A stretch of DNA of 64,000 nt from SR-FBR-E99 sp963732365 (GTDB taxonomy: Bacteria; Bacteroidota; Bacteroidia; Bacteroidales; VadinHA17), in the NCBI GenBank assembly GCA_963732365.1, contig CAVSZC010000004.1, positions 186,001 through 250,000 of the forward strand, read 5' to 3'. A program made the position numbers and the translations under genes. Under the pieces are notes generated by a model. That model did not search any database. It was not told the DNA's origin and was given only the letters and a program-made list of their open reading frames with translations. Of the stretch, positions 1 through 8,319 are shown one piece after another (the stretch's first letter is position 1; each line of letters starts with the position of its first letter).

Positions 1-991
1 CTTCATCGACCCGAAAAACGACAGGGAGATATTTGACAGCGCTAAAGAGAGATACTGGATGCCGGTCGACCTCTATATCGGGGGCGCAGAGCATGCCGTG
101 CTGCACCTGCTCTACAGCCGCTTCTGGCACAAGGTGCTGTTCGACCTCGGCATAGTATCTACCGACGAGCCCTTCATGAAACTGTTCAACCAGGGGATGA
201 TACTCGCCTTCGCCTACGAGACTGCCACCGGAGGCAAGGTGTCATCTGACCAGGTCACCGAGAGGGACGGCAAATATTATCATACGGAGACAGGCGAGGA
301 ACTGAAACAGATAGTTGCCAAAATGTCGAAGAGCCTGAAGAACGTCATTAATCCTGATGATGTCATCTCAAGATACGGTGCCGACTCGCTGCGCCTCTAC
401 GAGATGTTCATGGGCCCGCTCGATGCAGCAAAACCGTGGGATGACAAGGGGGTGAAGGGAGTTCTGAATTTCCTTGCACGGTCTTACCGTCTTCTGGCCA
501 ATGACGAGAATATCACCGGGGGTGAAGAGGATCCCGAGATTCTCCGATCACTTCACCAGACAATAAAAAAGGTGACCGACGATATTGAGAACCTTCATTT
601 CAACACTGCCATCTCGGCCATGATGATCTTCCTCAATACCGCCATGAAGAAGGGGAAAGTAACCCGCAGTACAGCGAAGAGCTTCATCAGGATACTTTCT
701 CCTTTTGCTCCCCACCTCGGAGAAGAGCTGTGGCAGCTGACGGGGAACAGCAACACCATCGCCTTCGAGCCATGGCCCCTGGCAGATGAGAAGTATCTGA
801 AGGCTTCGACCTTCGAATGCCCCGTATCAGTCAACGGCAAGATGAGGTTTAAGATAGAGCTCCCCACCGACCTCCCGCAGGAAGAAATAAGGGAGATAGT
901 GCTTGCAGATGAGAGGGCAAAAAAGTGGATAGGCGATGCCACACCCAAAGTTATTATAGTTCCCAACCGGATCGTCAATATTGTCTTATGA
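1..991 (+). CDS. leuS: Leucyl-tRNA synthetase, C-terminal part (5' end outside window)
   Basis: Class I aminoacyl-tRNA synthetase that charges tRNA-Leu in the cytoplasm. The frame is open from base 2 and lacks a start, so about 329 C-terminal residues are present. The KMSKS signature (near base 320, in VAKMSKSLKNV) marks the catalytic site. It is preceded by the HLLYSRFWHKVL stretch typical of LeuRS and followed by the helical anticodon-binding domain (SPFAPHLGEELW) and the short C-terminal domain ending RIVNIVL. The stop codon overlaps the start of the next gene (ATGA at 988-991), so the two are probably co-transcribed. Identification is firm; only the N-terminal catalytic half and editing domain cannot be inspected. 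Confidence 0.96.
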   Translation, partial: FIDPKNDREIFDSAKERYWMPVDLYIGGAEHAVLHLLYSRFWHKVLFDLGIVSTDEPFMKLFNQGMILAFAYETATGGKVSSDQVTERDGKYYHTETGEELKQIVAKMSKSLKNVINPDDVISRYGADSLRLYEMFMGPLDAAKPWDDKGVKGVLNFLARSYRLLANDENITGGEEDPEILRSLHQTIKKVTDDIENLHFNTAISAMMIFLNTAMKKGKVTRSTAKSFIRILSPFAPHLGEELWQLTGNSNTIAFEPWPLADEKYLKASTFECPVSVNGKMRFKIELPTDLPQEEIREIVLADERAKKWIGDATPKVIIVPNRIVNIVL

Positions 992-2244
992 TATATCCGA
1001 AGCTTACTCTCCCTGTACTCTTTGCAGCAGGACTGATACTGGCATCATGCAACCAGCCCGGACAACTGCAGGCAGATGCCGAAAAGATTGCAACAGACTC
1101 ACTTGCTGCCACACCTCCTGCCAGGAGCGACAGTGCCGGGCTGCTGAACGGCATACCGGTTGACTCTTACAATATTGTCACCGGAAGGGTAAAGAGAGAT
1201 CAGTTCATCTCATCTATACTATCCTCTTACGGTGTTCCATGGAACAACATCGAACAGCTTCTGAGGGAGAACAGGGATGTCTTTGATCCGCGCAAAGTAA
1301 GAACGGGAAGCACCTATTCCGTATTCCTGACAAAGGATACACTCAGCAGGGCTGACTACTTCATCTATGAACATGACCCGATGGTCAGTTACCTCTTCAG
1401 CCTGAAAGATACTCTTTCGATAGTCAGGCGCAATGCCGTAGTAACCGAAGTGCTGAAGTATTCGTCAGGAACAATAACCACCTCGCTCTGGGAGACGGCG
1501 AAGGAGAACAATCTCAATCCCAACCTGTCGGCAGAACTGTCGGAGATATATGCATGGACCATCGACTTCTTCGGCCTGCAGCGCGGTGACAGGTTCAAGG
1601 TGATCTATGAGGAAGAGTTTATAGGTGACAAGTCTGTCGGCATCACCAGGATTCACGCCGCTCTCTTTGAGCACGCCGGCAGCACCATCTATGCCATCCC
1701 ATTCATTCAGGACAGCACGATGTCATTCTATGACACCACCGGCGCCAGCCTCCGAAAGGCATTCCTCAAGGCGCCGCTGAAGTTCTCACGCATAAGCTCG
1801 CGCTACTCCGGTGCCAGGATGCATCCAATACTTAAGACAGTGCGTCCCCATCACGGTGTAGATTACTCTGCTCCCGTCGGGACTCCTGTTGTGGCAATAG
1901 GTGACGGAAGAGTGACGCAGACCGCATATGAGAACGGTGCCGGAAGAATTGTCAGGATAACGCATAACAGCGTTTATTCAACTGCTTACCTCCATCTGTC
2001 ACGCTTCGGCGAGGGTATTGCTCCCGGAGTATATGTAAAGCAGGGGCAGGTGATCGGCTATGTGGGAAGCACAGGTCTCTCTACCGGTCCTCACCTCGAC
2101 TTCAGGTTCTACCGCAACGGATATGCCGTTGACCCGCTCAAAGTTGAGGCACCACCCGTCAATCCGGTGGCCCCGGAAGCGATGGAAGAGTTCATGAAGT
2201 CGGCAAAGGGTTATATGGCCCTTCTCGAAACAATAGGCTACTGA
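988..2244 (+). CDS. M23-family peptidoglycan peptidase-like lipoprotein
   Basis: Predicted lipoprotein of 418 residues. I start it at 988, not at the upstream in-frame codon at 925, because this gives a clean signal peptide ending in a lipobox (LILASC) and an ATGA overlap with leuS. A middle region (GVPWNNIEQLLREN, DRFKVIYEE) resembles the LysM/opacity-like domain that precedes many M23 peptidases. The C-terminal LytM domain holds the first zinc motif HHGVD (around residue 290), but the second motif reads GPHLDF instead of the usual HLHF. One canonical His ligand is thus Asp. It may be a divergent hydrolase or an inactive regulator of cell-wall amidases in the periplasm. Confidence 0.85.
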   Translation: MIYPKLTLPVLFAAGLILASCNQPGQLQADAEKIATDSLAATPPARSDSAGLLNGIPVDSYNIVTGRVKRDQFISSILSSYGVPWNNIEQLLRENRDVFDPRKVRTGSTYSVFLTKDTLSRADYFIYEHDPMVSYLFSLKDTLSIVRRNAVVTEVLKYSSGTITTSLWETAKENNLNPNLSAELSEIYAWTIDFFGLQRGDRFKVIYEEEFIGDKSVGITRIHAALFEHAGSTIYAIPFIQDSTMSFYDTTGASLRKAFLKAPLKFSRISSRYSGARMHPILKTVRPHHGVDYSAPVGTPVVAIGDGRVTQTAYENGAGRIVRITHNSVYSTAYLHLSRFGEGIAPGVYVKQGQVIGYVGSTGLSTGPHLDFRFYRNGYAVDPLKVEAPPVNPVAPEAMEEFMKSAKGYMALLETIGY

Positions 2245-2816
2245 AAGGGGAGTCCGTCAATAATTTTACTGATCACCGCCGGATAGTGCCTGTATTCGAG
2301 TTCATGCACACGCGAGGCAAGAGCATCCGTATCATCATCGGGTAACACGGGGCACCTGGCCTGAAAGATGATGTCACCCGAGTCATACTCTTCATTGACG
2401 TAGTGAATGGTGATGCCGCTTTCTGTGCATCCGGCATCCAGCACCGCCCTGTGAACCCGTTCGCCGTACATGCCCATGCCGCCGAACAGCGGCAGCAGAG
2501 CCGGATGAATGTTGATTATCCTCCCCCTGTATTCATCAATGATCGGCTGCGGGACGAGCCACAGGAAGCCTGCCAGGACAATAAGATCGGTATTCCTGTC
2601 ACGGAGCATCAACTGCACCTCGCCTGTCTCATAAAACTGACGACGGTCGAAAAAAACAGAATCCACCCCAAGTGCCGCAGCCCTTACCAATACCTTGGCC
2701 TGAGGCTTATTTGACAAAACAAGGGAAACTTTGGCTTCCTTTTCGTTCGAAAAGTATCGGATAATGTTCTCAGCGTTCGTGCCGGCACCCGAGGCAAAAA
2801 TAACTATATGCTTCAT
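2238..2816 (-). CDS. purN: Phosphoribosylglycinamide formyltransferase
   Basis: Catalyses the third step of purine synthesis, moving a formyl group from 10-formyl-THF to GAR. At 192 residues it has the usual PurN length. The N-terminal phosphate-binding loop GAGTNAENI lies at residues 10-18. The catalytic segment NIHPALLP carries the Asn and His of the active site. It is followed by GITIHYVNEEYDSGDII, whose Asp completes the catalytic set. The gene is convergent with the M23 lipoprotein and their ends overlap by 7 bases. It stands alone, with no other pur gene nearby. Confidence 0.95.
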   Translation of the reverse strand: MKHIVIFASGAGTNAENIIRYFSNEKEAKVSLVLSNKPQAKVLVRAAALGVDSVFFDRRQFYETGEVQLMLRDRNTDLIVLAGFLWLVPQPIIDEYRGRIINIHPALLPLFGGMGMYGERVHRAVLDAGCTESGITIHYVNEEYDSGDIIFQARCPVLPDDDTDALASRVHELEYRHYPAVISKIIDGLPFQ

Positions 2817-2930
2817 TATCTGTTACTTATATATGAAATGTCAGTCAGCCCCAGGTTACTGCTAATCAGGTATAAATCTTTTATTTACATTTACTTATGC
2901 TTGCAATAATGTAAATTATCATTAAATTGC

Positions 2931-2961
2931 TTGAAAAATATACTACAAATATATTTCTTTG
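2931..2961 (+). promoter_or_regulatory. Promoter of acpP
   Basis: TTG at 2931-2933, a 20-base spacer, then TTTCTTTG at 2954-2961. This matches the Bacteroidetes primary-sigma pattern TTG-N19-21-TAnnTTTG with one mismatch. The start codon of acpP follows 40 bases later. Confidence 0.7.
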
Positions 2962-3001
2962 CAGAGTTTTAAAAACGAGTATTAACGTAAAATTGATTAG
3001 T

Positions 3002-3238
3002 ATGTCTGACATTTCAGCAAGAGTTAAGAAGATCATCGTTGAGAAGCTTGGCGTCGATGAAGCAGAGGTCACACCTGAGGCTCATTTCACAAATGACCTT
3101 GGAGCAGATTCTCTTGATACTGTCGAGCTTATAATGGAATTCGAAAAAGAGTTTAACATCGGTATTCCTGATGATCAGGCAGAAAGTATAAGTACAGTAG
3201 GGGAAGCTATCAAGTACATCGAGGAAAACGCGAAGTAG
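3002..3238 (+). CDS. acpP: Acyl carrier protein
   Basis: Carrier of growing acyl chains in type II fatty acid synthesis, cytoplasmic, 78 residues. The phosphopantetheine attachment site is Ser37 in DLGADSLDTVEL. The protein is acidic and of normal ACP length. The ATG at 3002 is preferred over an upstream in-frame start at 2927 because the extra residues would run through the promoter and fit no ACP. It is followed after 20 bases by fabF, the usual acpP-fabF pairing. Confidence 0.97.
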   Translation: MSDISARVKKIIVEKLGVDEAEVTPEAHFTNDLGADSLDTVELIMEFEKEFNIGIPDDQAESISTVGEAIKYIEENAK

Positions 3239-3258
3239 TTTTCGTCCAATAACCTGCT

Positions 3259-4506
3259 ATGAGGCGTGTTGTAGTTACCGGCATGGGGGCACTAACCCCG
3301 CTCGGCAACAATTTGAATGATTACTGGAAAGGTCTTGTTGATGGTGTCAGCGGTGCCGGTCTTATTACCCATTTTGATACATCCAAGTTTAAGACCAAAT
3401 TCGGTTGCGAGGTAAAAGGCTTTGATCCTGCCAATCATTTTGACAGGAAGGAAGCCCGCAAAATGGACCGTTATGCGCAGTATGCACTTGTTGCTGCTGA
3501 AGAGGCTGTCAAAGATGCAGGCCTTGATCCCGAGGCATCTGACAAGGATCGTGCGGGTGTCATATGGGCGTCGGGCATCGGAGGTATTGAAACGTTTCTT
3601 GAGGAGGTAAGGGCTTATGTCCAGGGTGATGGAACACCCCGGTTCAACCCCTTTTTCATTCCCAAGATGATAAGCGACATCGCAGCCGGTCTTATCTCTA
3701 TCAAGTATGGATTCCGCGGACCGAACTTCGCAACTGTGTCAGCATGTGCCTCATCGACCAATGCCATCATTGATGCCTTCCATTACATCCGCATCGGTAA
3801 AGCCGATGTCTTCATAACAGGCGGCTCTGAGGCATCGGTCAACCCGGTAAGCGTCGGCGGGTTTAATTCCATGCAGGCCCTCTCAACCAACAATGACGAG
3901 TATTCAACTGCATCGCGCCCCTTTGATGTTACCAGGGACGGGTTTGTCATAGGTGAAGGTGCCGGGGCGCTCATTCTTGAAGAGCTGGGCCATGCCCTTG
4001 TACGGGGTGCAAAGATATATGCTGAGATAGTGGGCACCGGCCTCACGGCTGACGCGTACCACCTCACCGCCCCTCACCCTGACGGCATGGGCGCATTTAA
4101 CGTGATGAAGCAGGCTATTGAAGAAGCAGGGCTGACTACCGCAGATATTGACTATGTGAATGTTCATGGTACAGCGACGCCACTCGGTGACATTGCTGAG
4201 ACAAAAGCAATAGTCTCGCTCTTCGGCGAGAATGCATATAAGCTTAACATCAGCGCCACCAAGTCAATGACAGGTCATCTCCTCGGAGCAGCAGGCGCTG
4301 TAGAAGCAATAGCATCGGTAATGGCTATCGTCAATGATATTGTGCCCCCTACTATAAACTTCAAAAATCCTGACCCGGGTATTGACCAGAACCTGAACCT
4401 AACCCTGATCAAGGCTCAGAAAAGAACCGTGAATGTTGCACTCAGCAACACCTTCGGCTTCGGAGGGCATAACGCCTCTGTTCTGATAAGGAAATTCGAG
4501 AAGTAG
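3259..4506 (+). CDS. fabF: Beta-ketoacyl-ACP synthase II
   Basis: Condensing enzyme that elongates acyl-ACP with malonyl-ACP. It has 415 residues, the typical KAS II length. The nucleophile Cys163 lies in the SACASS motif. The two active-site histidines are in VHGTATPLGD and SMTGHLLGAAG, and the C-terminal glycine-rich NTFGFGGHNAS loop is intact. It lies directly behind acpP, and its TAG stop overlaps the GTG start of rnc, so acpP-fabF-rnc are probably one transcript. Confidence 0.97.
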   Translation: MRRVVVTGMGALTPLGNNLNDYWKGLVDGVSGAGLITHFDTSKFKTKFGCEVKGFDPANHFDRKEARKMDRYAQYALVAAEEAVKDAGLDPEASDKDRAGVIWASGIGGIETFLEEVRAYVQGDGTPRFNPFFIPKMISDIAAGLISIKYGFRGPNFATVSACASSTNAIIDAFHYIRIGKADVFITGGSEASVNPVSVGGFNSMQALSTNNDEYSTASRPFDVTRDGFVIGEGAGALILEELGHALVRGAKIYAEIVGTGLTADAYHLTAPHPDGMGAFNVMKQAIEEAGLTTADIDYVNVHGTATPLGDIAETKAIVSLFGENAYKLNISATKSMTGHLLGAAGAVEAIASVMAIVNDIVPPTINFKNPDPGIDQNLNLTLIKAQKRTVNVALSNTFGFGGHNASVLIRKFEK

Positions 4507-5243
4507 TGTTCCTGCTGCACAGGAAAAAAAATGATCCTCAGATACATGACAGGCGGGAGTTTCGCTCCCGCCTGAAGTGTCTGCTCGGCTTCCATCCCTC
4601 AAACCTGCGCCTCTACGAGACTGCCTTCATTCACCGCTCCGCATCATACACACTCCCCGACGGCACCAGGATTAACAACGAACGCCTTGAATACCTTGGC
4701 GATGCAATCATTGACACCATCCTGTCGGAATACCTCTTTCACCTCTACCCTGAGGCATCCGAAGGATTCATGACCAAGACCAGGGCACGCATCGTCAACA
4801 GGGAGAGACTCAACAGGCTGGGAATCTCAATGGAACTCGAAAAACTGTTAGTCTCCAACCTTACCTCCCCGATCATACCGCCCAATCTTTACGGGAACGC
4901 CCTCGAGGCACTGATAGGAGCACTCTTTATTGACAAGGGATACAAACGGACACGCGACTTCTTCATCGGCAAAGTGCTTAAAAAACATCTTAACCTGTCA
5001 GAGGTTCTCGAATCGGTAACAGACTACAAGAGCATGGTCCTCGAATATTGCCAGAAGAACAGGTTCAAGCTGAACTTCATACCCGTAGCGATGAACGCCG
5101 CTGAAAACTCTCCCCCGCTGTTCAACATCAGGCTTGAGATAAATGACATGGCAGTGGCTGAGGGTGAGGGATCTACCAAGAAAGAGGCGGAACAGGATGC
5201 TTCCATGGAAGCCTGGGGAAAAATTATGTCAGAGAATATATGA
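4506..5243 (+). CDS. rnc: Ribonuclease III
   Basis: Double-strand-specific endoribonuclease for rRNA and mRNA processing, 245 residues. The catalytic signature NNERLEYLGDAIID (residues about 58-71) holds the acidic metal ligands, and NALEALIGALFID gives the second acidic cluster. A C-terminal double-stranded RNA-binding domain covers about residues 175-243 (GEGSTKKEAEQDASMEAW). The start is a GTG overlapping the fabF stop; no later ATG keeps the N-terminal helix. Location next to fabF is common in Bacteroidetes. Confidence 0.95.
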   Translation: MFLLHRKKNDPQIHDRREFRSRLKCLLGFHPSNLRLYETAFIHRSASYTLPDGTRINNERLEYLGDAIIDTILSEYLFHLYPEASEGFMTKTRARIVNRERLNRLGISMELEKLLVSNLTSPIIPPNLYGNALEALIGALFIDKGYKRTRDFFIGKVLKKHLNLSEVLESVTDYKSMVLEYCQKNRFKLNFIPVAMNAAENSPPLFNIRLEINDMAVAEGEGSTKKEAEQDASMEAWGKIMSENI

Positions 5244-5668
5244 ACGGAAAGGCAAAAATTACGAGACATGCCATTATCGACTCCGGGATGCCGGACTTCA
5301 TTTTCCTGGGGATAGTATCCGCTGAACGTGACTATCGCCTGTCAGTAATGCTCAACAAGCACCTGGCGATAGATCTCCGTCACAGCCAGACAGATATCTG
5401 TGAGGTTAGAGGCAAAGATGAAACCACGTGGTCACGCTTCACAACCACGCCGCTGACACTTTCACTGGTATCGAACAAGAGCCGCGGAAAGATACTTATC
5501 AGGAAACTGAAGAACATCGACTACCTGCTTGTCATCCACAGTGCTGAGGACGGAAAGAATGCCGGGGCGCTCGCAGCGGCAGTAAGGAAATGCCCTGAGG
5601 TGACAGCTGTATTCGTGTTTGAAAGCCTGGAGATCGGCGACCGTAACCTGTCACTGCTGGTACAGTAA
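5240..5668 (+). CDS. IPExxxVDY-type small protein
   Basis: A 142-residue protein of unknown biochemical function. Its place right after rnc (ATGA overlap at 5240-5243) and the C-terminal segment LIRKLKNIDYLLVIHSAEDGK match the Bacteroidetes family named after an IPExxxVDY motif; here that segment is degenerate (KLKNIDY). No signal peptide or membrane segment is seen. In many relatives pyruvate kinase follows, but it does not here. The assignment rests on context plus the residual motif, so it is moderate. Confidence 0.6.
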   Translation: MNGKAKITRHAIIDSGMPDFIFLGIVSAERDYRLSVMLNKHLAIDLRHSQTDICEVRGKDETTWSRFTTTPLTLSLVSNKSRGKILIRKLKNIDYLLVIHSAEDGKNAGALAAAVRKCPEVTAVFVFESLEIGDRNLSLLVQ

Positions 5669-5944
5669 CAAAAGGAAGAGGAGGCAATTGCTCGCCTCCC
5701 CTTCTGTGTTAACCCTAAAACTAACCTAACCTATGAAAAAAACTCCATGAAGAGTATTACAATTTCCGTGCCAAACATAGCGACCGTATAGTTATGGATA
5801 TAAAAAATATTTGCCTGAGTTAATTATATCATTGAATTACTGACCATTAACTGCTGATATAACTACCCTTATTTCCATTGATCTGTTGTTAATTAAAGTT
5901 AAACAACCCCGCTGAGGCAATAAACAAAGTACATTTGTTACACA
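5669..5944. other. Intergenic region before the two-component genes
   Basis: Contains a weak hairpin (GGAGGC...GCCTCC, about 5680-5698) that may end the fabF-rnc transcript. A TAnnTTTG element, TACATTTG, lies at 5930-5937, only 8 bases before the histidine kinase ATG. There is no clear TTG at the right distance upstream. If the element is used, the kinase mRNA would be nearly leaderless. Confidence 0.4.
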
Positions 5945-7483
5945 ATGAAGCGTGAATTTATAGTTCTGCTGGCCGTCTTTTTCTTTATTGCCATCTCGGC
6001 ACTTGTCATCATTCAGGTCAGGTGGATAAACAGCGTTGTCAGCACCGAAGACCAGGAGTTCAGGTTCGGTGTCAACGAGGCGCTGAAAGAGGTTGTTTCA
6101 GAACTGGAGAAGGCAGAGACATACAATCGCATTATAAGTGAGATAAATCCTGCAGCGCCCCAAACCGGAACTTATGAATCCGATGACGGGGAGGAGGACC
6201 TTTCACCTGATACAAGATTGCTTGAAAAATACGGTTTCAGGCCCGGAGTCAGATCAGTGATCATCAACAGGGCAGGGCGTACCTATCTCCTTCCGTCTGA
6301 CAGCATTCAGCCTGAGCCGTTCCTTGACGATACCGAACCGGCGGCACAGATTATCACTGCAGGAGCTGCCCGCCGCATGACCAACAAGGTGATTGCCATC
6401 GAAGATATAGTGAGCCGTATCCTGCATGAGACGCCGCCGCTGAGAGACCGCTTTACATCGGATGAGATCAATGAGGTGCTGAGAAGATCTCTCGATGCTG
6501 TGGGCATACATCTTGATTATGAGTTTGCAGTCCGGAGCGACGTCAGCGGAATAATCTACCGTACCCCCGGATACAGCGAGAGCTCCGGCGCGAATAAATA
6601 TCTCCGCCAGCTCTTCCCCAATGACCCCGTGCCGGGCAATAATCTCCTCTCTATCTACTTTCCTGAAGAGGAAAAGTACAAATTCAACCAGATAGCATTC
6701 ATGGCGTTCTCTTCGATGATTATCGTTCTCTTACTCATCATTCTTTCAACAGGCACTTTTATAGTTATCTTCCGGCAGAAGAAACTCTCGGAGATCAGGA
6801 GCGACTTCATCAACAACATGACACACGAACTTAAAACCCCCATTGCCACAATCTCGCTTGCCGCACAGATGCTGGCTGACAGGAAGATCCCCGAGGCATC
6901 AAGAGACGCATTCGGACTGGCGGGGATAATCAATGATGAAAGCACAAGGCTGAAACTGCTTGTCGAGGGGGTCCTGCAGACCGCAATATTCGAAAAGGCA
7001 AAACTTGAACTCAAAAAGGAGCGCAATGATATTCATGCAATTATACTCAAGGCCGTTGATGCTTTCAAGCTTCAGGTCAACGGACGCGGCGGGGAAATAT
7101 CCACATCGCTCGATGCCTCTGACCCGATTGTTACAATTGATGAACCCAATTTCCTGAATGTATTCATCAACCTGCTTGACAACGCCCTCAAGTACACTGC
7201 CGGCAAGCCGGAAATAAAGATCACCACCGCCGGTACGCATAAAGGTATTAACATAACTGTTTCCGACAACGGCATAGGAATACCGCGTGACCACCTCAGA
7301 CACATCTTTGACAAGTTCTACAGGGTGCCGTCAGGCAATATGCATAATATCAAAGGCTTTGGACTGGGCCTCAGCTATGTCAAAAAAATCGTCGACGAAC
7401 ACCACGGAACAATTAAAGCTGAGAGCCAGCTAAACAAAGGCACAAGAATAATAATTCACCTTCCCAAAGACCAGCAGAGATGA
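5945..7483 (+). CDS. Membrane sensor histidine kinase
   Basis: Two-component sensor of 512 residues in the inner membrane. TM1 spans about residues 5-25 and TM2 about 252-276. Between them is a periplasmic sensor region of about 225 residues with no domain I recognise. The HisKA box has the phospho-acceptor His294 in NNMTHELKTP. The ATPase domain shows the N box (NLLDNALKYT), G1 (DNGIGIP) and G2 (GFGLGLSYVKKI). The stop overlaps the start of the response regulator by 4 bases. The architecture resembles the Bacteroides RprX type, but the signal is unknown. Confidence 0.93.
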   Translation: MKREFIVLLAVFFFIAISALVIIQVRWINSVVSTEDQEFRFGVNEALKEVVSELEKAETYNRIISEINPAAPQTGTYESDDGEEDLSPDTRLLEKYGFRPGVRSVIINRAGRTYLLPSDSIQPEPFLDDTEPAAQIITAGAARRMTNKVIAIEDIVSRILHETPPLRDRFTSDEINEVLRRSLDAVGIHLDYEFAVRSDVSGIIYRTPGYSESSGANKYLRQLFPNDPVPGNNLLSIYFPEEEKYKFNQIAFMAFSSMIIVLLLIILSTGTFIVIFRQKKLSEIRSDFINNMTHELKTPIATISLAAQMLADRKIPEASRDAFGLAGIINDESTRLKLLVEGVLQTAIFEKAKLELKKERNDIHAIILKAVDAFKLQVNGRGGEISTSLDASDPIVTIDEPNFLNVFINLLDNALKYTAGKPEIKITTAGTHKGINITVSDNGIGIPRDHLRHIFDKFYRVPSGNMHNIKGFGLGLSYVKKIVDEHHGTIKAESQLNKGTRIIIHLPKDQQR

Positions 7484-8166
7484 AAAGAGTACGAATATTG
7501 TTAGCCGAAGATGATCCCAACCTGGGCATGCTTCTTCAGAACTACCTGGCTATCAAAGAGTATGATCCAGTCCTTGCTACCGACGGAGCCCAGGCCATGA
7601 AGCTCTTCAGGAAGGAGAAATTTGCATTATGTCTCCTTGATGTAATGATGCCCGAGATGGACGGGTTCACTCTGGCAAAGGAGATCAGGGCCATTGAGCC
7701 TAATATTCCGGTCATCTTCCTTACTGCCAAGAACCTGAAAGAAGACGTAATCGAGGGATTCAGGTCCGGAGCCGACGATTACATCACCAAACCGTTTTCA
7801 ATGGAAGAGCTGGTTTACCGTATCGAAGCCATCCTGCGCCGTTCAGTCAAACGTGAGCCTGAGGCCTCGCAGGACCAATATATGATAGGAGAGTTCACTT
7901 TTGACGTGTCAAGGCAGACGCTCACACATAAAGGTCAGCCACAGAAGCTTACAACCAAGGAGTCAGAGTTGCTTCAGCTGCTCTGCCGGCACCGGAATGA
8001 GGTACTGGAACGCAATTTTGCACTTAAATCGATATGGATTGATGACAACTACTTCAATGCCAGGAGCATGGACGTGTATATCACAAAGCTGCGCAAGTAC
8101 CTGAAGAAAGATCCGGCAGTGGAGATACTCAACATTCACGGCAAGGGATACAAACTGCTTTACTGA
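7480..8166 (+). CDS. OmpR/PhoB-type response regulator
   Basis: DNA-binding response regulator of 228 residues paired with the upstream kinase (overlapping ATGA). The receiver domain has the acidic pocket (AEDD near residue 9), the phospho-acceptor Asp54 in LLDVMMPEMDGF, the conserved Thr (FLTAKN) and Lys (ITKPFS). The C-terminal winged helix (about 130-228) ends in the typical NIHGKGYKLLY. It resembles RprY-like regulators of Bacteroides; targets are unknown. Confidence 0.93.
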   Translation: MKRVRILLAEDDPNLGMLLQNYLAIKEYDPVLATDGAQAMKLFRKEKFALCLLDVMMPEMDGFTLAKEIRAIEPNIPVIFLTAKNLKEDVIEGFRSGADDYITKPFSMEELVYRIEAILRRSVKREPEASQDQYMIGEFTFDVSRQTLTHKGQPQKLTTKESELLQLLCRHRNEVLERNFALKSIWIDDNYFNARSMDVYITKLRKYLKKDPAVEILNIHGKGYKLLY

Positions 8167-8173
8167 AAAAATA

Positions 8174-8201
8174 TACCCCGCACGATAATCCGGGCGGGGT
8201 A
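8174..8201 (+). terminator. Hairpin after the response regulator
   Basis: A perfect 8-base-pair inverted repeat (TACCCCGC and GCGGGGTA) starts 7 bases after the stop codon. The following sequence has only short T runs, so it may be a weak or processing-type terminator. Confidence 0.55.
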
Positions 8202-8319
8202 TGAGTTTAGGTTAGTTTCAGGGTCTTTGAATTGGATTTCCTTCCCCAGTCAAATCCCAACACAGCGCTAAGATAATAAGATTTCTTAATTTACAATACC
8301 CTGTTGTTTTTATTATCAA

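Noticed and set aside
2927..3001. Longer N-terminus for acyl carrier protein
   Set aside because: The upstream part contains the promoter and does not fit any ACP.
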